From: an uncultured Eubacteriales bacterium
GTDB taxonomy: Bacteria; Bacillota; Clostridia; Monoglobales; Monoglobaceae
Direction of reading: 5' to 3'
Assembly (NCBI GenBank): GCA_900542675.1
Contig: UQOT01000063.1
Span: 1-11,681, forward strand
Length of the DNA stretch: 11,681 nucleotides
Part shown: one piece after another, positions 7,475 through 11,681 of the stretch
Position numbering within the stretch: position 1 is the first letter of the stretch
How the letters are laid out: each line of letters starts with the position of its first letter
Notes under the pieces: generated by a model
Database searches by the model: none
What the model saw: only the letters and a program-made list of their open reading frames with translations
What the model was told of the DNA's origin: nothing
Position numbers and translations under genes: made by a program

Positions 7475-7722
7475 AAAGGCGCCCCTACGGGGAGCTGGCA
7501 GCCGATAGGCTGACTGAGGGGGTTCAGTATGCACATTAAATATATTTTGCCGCCAAAACCTACAATATTTACAAAACCATTCGTAGGGAACGACGACCTC
7601 GGCGTTCCGTGCACACGGGTTAGGTGCATATTGATGGTGACGTGACATAATATATGTTTCGGCGATTACGTCAACCCCCTCAGAAGCCCTAACGGGCTCC
7701 AGCTCCCCGTCGAGGCGCCTTT
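7475..7722. mobile_element. 248-bp non-coding element with 50-bp terminal inverted repeats (MITE/REP-like)
   Basis: The left end (7475-7524) and right end (7673-7722) are imperfect inverted copies starting AAAGGCGCC and ending GAGGGGGTT. Both share ACGGGGAGCTGG and CTGAGGGGGTT. Each end can form its own hairpin, and the stems differ but remain paired: AGCC-GATA-GGCT on the left, AGCCC-TAAC-GGGCT on the right. The interior holds a further pair TATGCAC/GTGCATA (7528-7534, 7624-7630) and a hairpin GGAACG/CGTTCC (about 7588-7610). No credible protein is encoded; short frames across it are by-products. No target-site duplication is obvious. It resembles palindromic repeats I associate with gut Clostridia genomes, but copy number cannot be seen here. 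Confidence 0.75.
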
Positions 7723-7769
7723 TAAGCAACGGTTTTATTTCTATAATAATATATACCTCTCTGCCGTGC

Positions 7770-7811
7770 AAAAAAAAAGCCGTTACAATCTCGTACTCAG
7801 ACTTACATTGT
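7770..7811 (-). terminator. Possible terminator after the second RHH gene
   Basis: On the minus strand a run of nine T (7770-7778) follows the stop codon at 7803. The only pairing seen upstream is ACAAT/ATTGT (7807-7811 with 7785-7789), with a 17-nt loop, and it overlaps the end of the gene. The T-run is convincing; the hairpin is weak. Confidence 0.3.
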
Positions 7812-7985
7812 TTCGCCGTGCTCTTGTTTGAATTTTCGGACGCACTCGCGTATCAAGTACACAACCTGACTGTTTATACTTCTTCCGTCATATTCCGCGA
7901 CATATCGCAAATCATTGAGCAATTCTTCCGGTATCCTTATAGACACACTTTTTATCAAAGGTTTTTGTTTCGAAATAATTTGCAC
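7803..7985 (-). CDS. Small ribbon-helix-helix (Arc/CopG-like) DNA-binding protein
   Basis: A 60-residue protein with a clear ribbon-helix-helix pattern: strand KSVSIRIP (about 13-20), helix A EELLNDLRYVAEYDG, turn and helix B SINSQVVYLIRECVRKFKQEHG. Such proteins dimerise and insert the paired strands into the DNA major groove; they act as repressors, antitoxins or partition factors. The target is unknown. The start is uncertain: GTG at 7985 has AGG directly against it with no spacing, while the strong AGGAGGAG lies at 8013-8020, ideally placed for an ATT at 8006. Upstream in the same frame the next stop is the TAA of the neighbouring RHH gene. No toxin gene is adjacent, so an antitoxin role is not supported. 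Confidence 0.72.
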   Translation of the reverse strand: MQIISKQKPLIKSVSIRIPEELLNDLRYVAEYDGRSINSQVVYLIRECVRKFKQEHGETM

Positions 7986-8006
7986 CCTGCTTATTATATA
8001 ATAAAT

Positions 8007-8159
8007 TTAATTCTCCTCCTCAAGGTTGTCCAGCGCATACTCAATACACTGATTTACTACCTTGTTGAAAGAAATCCCATTCTCCTCGCTCAGCTTTCTA
8101 TAATATGCAATCTTTAATCCGACTTTAATTATATTCATCTTATATTGACTTTCAAGCAT
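8007..8159 (-). CDS. 50-residue RHH-like protein
   Basis: A short gene encoding 50 residues, starting MLESQYKMNIIKVGLKIAYY and ending EYALDNLEEEN. The second half, GISFNKVVNQCIEYALDNLE, matches helix B of Arc-type ribbon-helix-helix proteins (S-x-N-x-x-V). The first half could be the strand (NIIKVGLKI) and a short helix A, although GLKIAYYRKL also recalls the first helix of XRE proteins. The ATG at 8159 has GAGGTG 6 nt upstream, a good SD. It lies 21 bp before the next RHH gene (counted to its GTG), in the same frame and direction, so the two are probably translated from one message. A -10-like TATAAT is present at 8178-8183 but no matching -35. Function unknown. Confidence 0.62.
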   Translation of the reverse strand: MLESQYKMNIIKVGLKIAYYRKLSEENGISFNKVVNQCIEYALDNLEEEN

Positions 8160-8405
8160 AATATACACCTCTTGCATATTATAGTATATTTACAATCAGT
8201 ATATTATATGGTAATACATAGTAAATCTTAGATAAAACATAGTAATTATTATTTATAAACGAGGTATACGAGTGAATACTATAAAAGAATTTTTGATAAT
8301 TATATCCATAATGCTTACACTTATGCTGTTCCACGTTTTGCAAGCTATACAGATAATATATAAAAAAGAGCGCAGCCGTATATGCGGTTACGCTGCATTC
8401 ATTTC
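8160..8405. other. AT-rich intergenic region between RHH and XRE genes
   Basis: This 246-bp gap is visibly more AT-rich than the flanking genes. The XRE terminator occupies 8362-8394. On the plus strand a GTG at 8272 has GAGGT six bases upstream and opens a frame with a hydrophobic segment (about residues 6-30: FLIIISIMLTLMLFHVL and following) and then YKKERSR. That frame has no stop before it enters the antisense of the XRE gene (it ends at 8712), so I do not call it a gene; a small membrane peptide is only a possibility. No RNA gene or repeat is recognised. Confidence 0.4.
8362..8394 (-). terminator. Intrinsic terminator of the XRE gene
   Basis: On the minus strand the stem AGCGTAACCG/CGGCTGCGCT (8385-8394 with 8369-8378, 6-nt loop) has one mismatch and one wobble, and is followed by CTTTTTT (8362-8368). 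It begins 11 bp after the XRE stop codon. No T-run follows on the plus strand, so it is directional. Confidence 0.78.
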
Positions 8406-8651
8406 TTATTTCAATAGCATTATAACATCAACTTCAAGAGCTTGTGAAATCGCAACAAGTTCAATATCTGTTACAAATCTCTTTCCACACTCAATGCGTT
8501 GTATGGCGTTTTTATCAACATCTAAGCCTAAAATTTGCAATTTATCAGCTAATGCTCTTTGTGATGTTTTAGGTTTCATTTGTAATCTGTATCTTGCTAT
8601 ATTCCTTCCGCAAATATTTGCCCTACCGTCATTTGCTCTGTTCTTAAACAT
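8406..8651 (-). CDS. XRE-family helix-turn-helix regulator
   Basis: An 81-residue DNA-binding protein with a single Cro/CI-type helix-turn-helix: ICGRNIARYRLQ (13-24), SQRALADKLQ (30-39), then NAIQRIECGKRFVTDIELVAIS (48-69), which includes the recognition helix and the GKR-x-V-TD-x-EL signature common in a clostridial XRE group. It has no sensor or oligomerisation domain beyond the HTH. The start at 8651 has AAGGAG 7 nt upstream; an earlier ATG at 8672 has no SD and lies inside an operator-like palindrome. It is divergent from the metallo-beta-lactamase lipoprotein gene, 106 bp away, and two matching palindromes lie between them. The likely role is an autorepressor that also controls the lipoprotein gene; this is inferred from layout. 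Confidence 0.87.
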   Translation of the reverse strand: MFKNRANDGRANICGRNIARYRLQMKPKTSQRALADKLQILGLDVDKNAIQRIECGKRFVTDIELVAISQALEVDVIMLLK

Positions 8652-8666
8652 AATAGACTCCTTGTT

Positions 8667-8685
8667 TGACATTCGCTACTTGTCA
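8667..8685. promoter_or_regulatory. Operator A, TGACA-N9-TGTCA
   Basis: A 19-bp palindrome with 5-bp arms, TGACA (8667-8671) and TGTCA (8681-8685), separated by 9 bp. Its right arm overlaps the -35 (TTGTCA, 8680-8685) of the plus-strand promoter, and it lies just upstream of the XRE start codon. It has the same arms and spacing as operator B. Confidence 0.6.
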
Positions 8686-8708
8686 TTTTGTCTATTATAC
8701 GATAAAAT
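8680..8708 (+). promoter_or_regulatory. Promoter of the MBL lipoprotein gene
   Basis: TTGTCA (8680-8685) and TAAAAT (8703-8708) are separated by 17 bp; each hexamer matches consensus at 5 of 6 positions. The -35 lies in operator A, so a bound repressor would block RNA polymerase. Confidence 0.65.
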
Positions 8709-8722
8709 ATAAACAATATTGA
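8694..8722 (-). promoter_or_regulatory. Divergent promoter of the XRE gene
   Basis: On the minus strand a perfect TATAAT -10 lies at 8694-8699. With a 17-bp spacer the -35 would be TCAATA (8717-8722), a poor match; that region overlaps operator B. The two divergent -10 boxes are 3 bp apart, so the promoters overlap. Confidence 0.5.
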
Positions 8723-8738
8723 CATCTATGGAATGTCA
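8720..8738. promoter_or_regulatory. Operator B, TGACA-N9-TGTCA
   Basis: A second 19-bp palindrome, TGACA (8720-8724) and TGTCA (8734-8738), again with a 9-bp spacer. The arms extend to 7 bp (TTGACAT/ATGTCAA with 7 bp between). Its centre (8729) is 53 bp from that of operator A (8676), close to five helical turns, so both sites lie on about the same DNA face. It overlaps the -35 region of the XRE promoter. Confidence 0.65.
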
Positions 8739-8757
8739 AATATAGAGGTCATATTTT

Positions 8758-9645
8758 ATGAAAAAATATGTAATTGTTTCTCTATTGCTTAGTTTTATAT
8801 GCACATTAACGAGTTGCACGACAGAGCCTACAAGGCAGCAACACGTTTCTGCGCCTATGCCCTCGTCTACGGCGACGATGGAAATAGCCGAAAATTCAAC
8901 CTTCACCGTTCACTATATAGACGTAGGGCAAGCGGATGCGTCGCTTGTATTGTGTGACGGGGAGGCAATGCTGATTGACGGCGGAAACGTTGCAGACAGC
9001 AATCTTATCGCTGCATATCTTAATAAGCTTAACATAACCTGCATTGATTACATAGTCTGCACACACGCACACGAAGATCACGTCGGAGGGCTGTCGGGAG
9101 CGCTTTCCGTTGCGCAAGTAAAAAATGTACTCGCTCCGAAAACCGAAGCAAGCACAAAAGCATATCAAAATTTTAAGCGCAAAGCCGAAGAACAAGGACT
9201 GACAATTAAACACCCTCTCTGCGGCGATACATTTAATCTCGGCAGCAGCACTGCCAAAATCTTAGGTCCTGTTTCCGAAACCGACAAAAAAACAAACAAC
9301 ACTTCAATTGTGCTGAAAATCACTTACGGCAGTACGTCATTTCTATTTACAGGTGACGCAGAGACTGAAGAAGAGCACGAACTAATCGACTCGGGAGCCG
9401 CGCTCTCGGCGGACGTGTTAAAAGTCGGTCACCACGGTTCGGACACCTCGACGTCGTACGTTTGGCTTAGAGAAATTATGCCGAAATTTGCTGTAATATC
9501 CGTTGGCAAAAACAATTACGGGCAGCCGTCGGAAGCTGTTCTGAGTCGCCTTAACGATGCCGGAGCCGAAATACTCCGCACCGATATGCTCGGCGACATT
9601 ATAATTCAAAGTGACGGTGTAAATGTTTCAAAACGCCTATACTAA
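8758..9645 (+). CDS. Lipoprotein with ComEC-like metallo-beta-lactamase domain
   Basis: A 295-residue surface metallohydrolase of the ComEC C-terminal type, without ComEC membrane domains. The N-terminus is a lipoprotein signal peptide with lipobox LTSC (Cys20), then a Ser/Thr/Pro-rich linker to about 48. The MBL domain shows VHYIDVGQADA (51-61), THAHEDHVGG (102-111: H103, H105, D107, H108), NNTSIVLK (180-187), FTGDAE (197-202, D200) and KVGHHGSD (222-229). The later motif reads NYGQPSEAVL where relatives usually have YGHP. The ComEC domain is proposed to degrade DNA during uptake; standalone versions may be nucleases or phosphodiesterases, and the substrate here is unknown. The ATG at 8758 follows AGAGG by 9-10 nt. 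Divergent from the XRE gene and convergent with rseP, stop codons 7 bp apart. Confidence 0.85.
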   Translation: MKKYVIVSLLLSFICTLTSCTTEPTRQQHVSAPMPSSTATMEIAENSTFTVHYIDVGQADASLVLCDGEAMLIDGGNVADSNLIAAYLNKLNITCIDYIVCTHAHEDHVGGLSGALSVAQVKNVLAPKTEASTKAYQNFKRKAEEQGLTIKHPLCGDTFNLGSSTAKILGPVSETDKKTNNTSIVLKITYGSTSFLFTGDAETEEEHELIDSGAALSADVLKVGHHGSDTSTSYVWLREIMPKFAVISVGKNNYGQPSEAVLSRLNDAGAEILRTDMLGDIIIQSDGVNVSKRLY

Positions 9646-9673
9646 TCCCGGTTTATCCGCCGGTGAATAGGCG
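9634..9673 (-). terminator. Inverted repeat at the convergent rseP / lipoprotein ends
   Basis: CGCCTAT (9634-9640) and ATAGGCG (9667-9673) pair over 7 bp, enclosing an inner CCGG/CCGG pair (9648-9651, 9660-9663). On the minus strand the stem is followed by TTTTG, which would suit termination of rseP; on the plus strand no T-run follows. It spans both stop codons. Confidence 0.4.
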
Positions 9674-10699
9674 CATTATGTCGTTCCAGGTGGCGAATAT
9701 CATTAGGCCTATCAATAGGATAAAGCCGATGAAGTGGACGTAGCCCTCTTTGTCGCGCGGGATTGGTTTTCTAAAAATAATCTCCCACAGTACGAAGAAT
9801 ATTCTGCCGCCGTCAAGTGCGGGCAGAGGCAAGAGGTTCATAACGCCGATATTTACCGCAAGAAATGCGGCGAAGAACAAAAAGTCCAAAAGTCCCGTTT
9901 TGGCGACAGTGCTCATAGCCGACACAACTCCGACAGGACCGGACAGCTCTGTAACGCTCGCGCCGCCGGTAAACAGCATACCGAGAGATACAAACACAAG
10001 CTTTACCATCCAAACTGTCTGGAAAAATCCCTCGTGAAGCACTGAGCCAATTCCGAGCGGGGCGGTCTTAACCGTAAAGCCCACGTAGTAATACGGAGCG
10101 CCGTCCTCAAGCTGAGTCTGCATAGGCGTGAATTTCTCGCTGTATGTCTTGCCGCCGCGTTTAAAGCGCAGCTCACACTCACCGTCTCCTTTATACATTC
10201 CGAGTTCAAACGACAGGTCGCGCTTTATATGAACGGTTGTGTCGTTTATCCCGACAATCCTATCCCCGGGCTGCAAAAACCGCGCCGCATCGCTCTCGGC
10301 ATCAACGCTTGCGACGGTTGTCGAAGCTATTCCGCCGCTCTGCACTGCCGATGTACACACAAGGCACGTCACTATTATAAAGCCGAGAATTATATTCATC
10401 CCCGCGCCTGCGGCAAGAACGATTATCCTCTGCCACGGCTTCTTGTTTGTAAACGCGCCGGGGTTATCGCTCTCCTCGTCCTCAGCCTCCATTTGGCAGA
10501 AGCCGCCCATAGGCACGGCGCGTACGGAATAGAGAGTCTTTTTACTCTGCTTCTTCCAGATAGTGGGTCCCATACCGATTGCAAATTCGTTAACCTGAAC
10601 GCCGAATATTCTTGCGGTTATAAAGTGACCGAATTCGTGAACAAAAATTATTATGCCGAATATAATTATTGCAGCTATTATCATCAAAACTGTTGACAT
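9653..10699 (-). CDS. rseP: RseP/RasP-type site-2 membrane metalloprotease
   Basis: Intramembrane zinc protease that cleaves membrane-anchored anti-sigma factors and leftover signal peptides. In 348 residues: a first membrane helix carrying the zinc motif HEFGH (21-25), GMGP (42-45), a second helix region (about 92-115), a PDZ domain (about 120-205, LQPGDRIVGIND), a helix near 230-245, and the C-terminal core with NLLPLPALDGGR (288-299, Asp296 as zinc ligand) and a last helix (about 321-337). The length suits the single-PDZ Gram-positive form. The ATG at 10699 lies inside the end of ispC (16-bp overlap), with GAGGTGA about 10 nt upstream, so translation is probably coupled. In many Clostridia ispG follows; here the lipoprotein gene points in from the other side. 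Confidence 0.95.
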   Translation of the reverse strand: MSTVLMIIAAIIIFGIIIFVHEFGHFITARIFGVQVNEFAIGMGPTIWKKQSKKTLYSVRAVPMGGFCQMEAEDEESDNPGAFTNKKPWQRIIVLAAGAGMNIILGFIIVTCLVCTSAVQSGGIASTTVASVDAESDAARFLQPGDRIVGINDTTVHIKRDLSFELGMYKGDGECELRFKRGGKTYSEKFTPMQTQLEDGAPYYYVGFTVKTAPLGIGSVLHEGFFQTVWMVKLVFVSLGMLFTGGASVTELSGPVGVVSAMSTVAKTGLLDFLFFAAFLAVNIGVMNLLPLPALDGGRIFFVLWEIIFRKPIPRDKEGYVHFIGFILLIGLMIFATWNDIMRLFTGG

Positions 10700-11681
10700 A
10701 CTGTCCGTCTCACCTCTCTGTCGGTTTCTATAATCTCATCAAGCGTCGGAGCCGATTTCGGCTTAAACTCATTCATCGCTTTCTCTACGATATCGGCAAT
10801 ATCCAAAAATCCTATTTTATCCTGCAAAAACGCCGCCACCGCCGCCTCGTTTGCCGCATTCATAACGGCGGGCATCGTGCCGCCTATCCTTCCCGCCCGC
10901 TTCGCAAGTGCAAGACAGCGGAAGGTATCCTCATCGGGCTTATAAAACGTCATATTCGCAAGAGACGCAAAATCCACCGATTTATCGGGCGATACAAGCC
11001 GATTTGGATATGTAAAAGCATACTGTATCGGATGCTTCATCGATGGCAGCGACATCTGTGCTATTATGCTCTTGTCGCAGAATTCGACCATCGAATGAAT
11101 TATACTTTCGCGGTGAACCACGACTTCGATATCGTCAATCTCTGCGCCGAACAGCCATCGCGCCTCGAGCACCTCAAGCCCTTTATTCATAAGCGTTGCA
11201 CTGTCAATTGTAATCTTTGCGCCCATTGTCCAGTTCGGGTGTTTAAGCGAGTCGGCTTTTGTTACAGCTTTAAGCTCGTCACGCGTTCTGCCGAAGAACG
11301 GTCCGCCCGAAGCGGTGAGCAAAATCTTTCTCACCTCACCGTGCTTACCGCCCTGCATACTCTGAAAAATTGCGCAGTGCTCACTGTCCACCGGCAGAAG
11401 GCGAACGCCGTTTTCTTTGACCGCATCCATAAAAAGACCGCCCGCAGTCACGAGCGTCTCTTTGTTCGCAAGAGCAATATCCTTGCCGCACTTTATCGCG
11501 TTCATAGTCGGTACAAGCCCGGCAAAGCCCACAATAGACGACAGCACCATATCGGTTTTCTCAAGCGTTGCCGCTTCGATTAAACCCTCCTCGCCCGCTG
11601 CAACGCGCACGTCGGTATCAGCGAGCCGAATTTTAAGTTCCGCCGCGTTTTTATAATCGGCGGCAGCGACAACCTCCGGCT
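10684..11681 (-). CDS. ispC: 1-deoxy-D-xylulose-5-phosphate reductoisomerase, C-terminal part (partial)
   Basis: Converts DXP to 2-C-methyl-D-erythritol 4-phosphate with NADPH, the committed step of the MEP isoprenoid pathway. The gene runs off the right edge; 331 residues are present, reading PEVVAAADYKNAAELK at the edge. Visible motifs are AGEEGL, ANKETLV, LLPVDSEHCAIFQ (metal-binding Asp and Glu), TASGGPFFGR, HPNWTMGAKITIDSATLMNK followed by GLEVLEARW (third metal ligand Glu), SLPSMKHPIQYA and MNAANEAAVAAFL. A GTG at 11610 could look like a start, but coding continues upstream in frame, so it is internal. Its 3' end overlaps rseP by 16 bp, the standard dxr-rseP arrangement of Firmicutes. 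Confidence 0.96.
   Translation of the reverse strand, partial: PEVVAAADYKNAAELKIRLADTDVRVAAGEEGLIEAATLEKTDMVLSSIVGFAGLVPTMNAIKCGKDIALANKETLVTAGGLFMDAVKENGVRLLPVDSEHCAIFQSMQGGKHGEVRKILLTASGGPFFGRTRDELKAVTKADSLKHPNWTMGAKITIDSATLMNKGLEVLEARWLFGAEIDDIEVVVHRESIIHSMVEFCDKSIIAQMSLPSMKHPIQYAFTYPNRLVSPDKSVDFASLANMTFYKPDEDTFRCLALAKRAGRIGGTMPAVMNAANEAAVAAFLQDKIGFLDIADIVEKAMNEFKPKSAPTLDEIIETDREVRRTVCQQF

Noticed and set aside
7475..7722. CRISPR array or insertion sequence
   Set aside because: There are two inverted ends, not regularly spaced direct repeats, and no transposase frame lies between them.
7399..7771. Two minus-strand frames of 76 and 103 residues
   Set aside because: They read through the inverted-repeat element and, for one, the lyase promoter; no family resemblance, and the DNA is explained by palindromes.
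7803..8159. Toxin-antitoxin module
   Set aside because: The RHH proteins could be antitoxins, but no toxin-like gene is next to them; the nearest other gene is a regulator.
8272..8712. 146-residue plus-strand frame as a full gene
   Set aside because: From about 8395 on it is the antisense of the XRE gene; only the first ~35 codons have any gene-like features, kept as a low-interest finding.
8719..8746. TTGACA at 8719-8724 as a plus-strand -35
   Set aside because: No acceptable -10 lies 16-19 bp downstream; this TTGACA is better explained as an arm of operator B.
10669..11583. 304-residue plus-strand frame
   Set aside because: It lies antisense to ispC, whose conserved motifs run throughout; the product is rich in Arg/His/Cys and matches no family.

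Overview
The window looks like a chromosomal segment of a Gram-positive Clostridia-type bacterium. The evidence is the gene families and orders (rplU-rpmA-obg, ispC-rseP), strong AGGAGG-type ribosome binding sites, sigma-A type promoters, a clostridial/phage-type dUTPase, and a secreted multidomain pectate lyase with a cohesin-like module. A pectin-degrading gut Clostridia lineage fits, but the species cannot be named from this sequence alone.

Left part (1-2740), all on the minus strand: a housekeeping block read in the order rplU (L21), rpmA (L27), obg, dut. A consensus promoter and an ~80-nt leader precede rplU. An intrinsic terminator sits between rpmA and obg. L27 starts directly at its mature-like N-terminus, and the prp protease gene usual in Firmicutes between rplU and rpmA is absent.

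Centre (2867-7463), minus strand: one 1511-residue secreted pectate lyase. Its order is signal peptide, PL1-type beta-helix, calcium-type GDG motif, two fibronectin III domains, LamG-like region, cohesin-like domain, and two C-terminal modules. It is driven by an exact TTGACA-17-TATAAT promoter with an extended -10.

Accessory stretch (7475-9645): a 248-bp element with 50-bp terminal inverted repeats abuts that promoter. Then come two small ribbon-helix-helix genes in the same frame separated by one stop codon, an AT-rich gap, an XRE regulator with its own terminator, and a divergent ComEC-like metallo-beta-lactamase lipoprotein. The 106-bp region between the XRE gene and the lipoprotein gene holds two operators of identical design (TGACA-N9-TGTCA), centres 53 bp apart, overlapping the two divergent promoters. 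This is the most system-like arrangement in the window: an apparently autoregulated repressor controlling a surface metallohydrolase.

Right part (9653-11681), minus strand: rseP (site-2 protease) overlapped by the 3' end of ispC (dxr), which runs off the right edge. The ispG gene that commonly follows rseP is not there; rseP instead ends 7 bp from the convergent lipoprotein gene.
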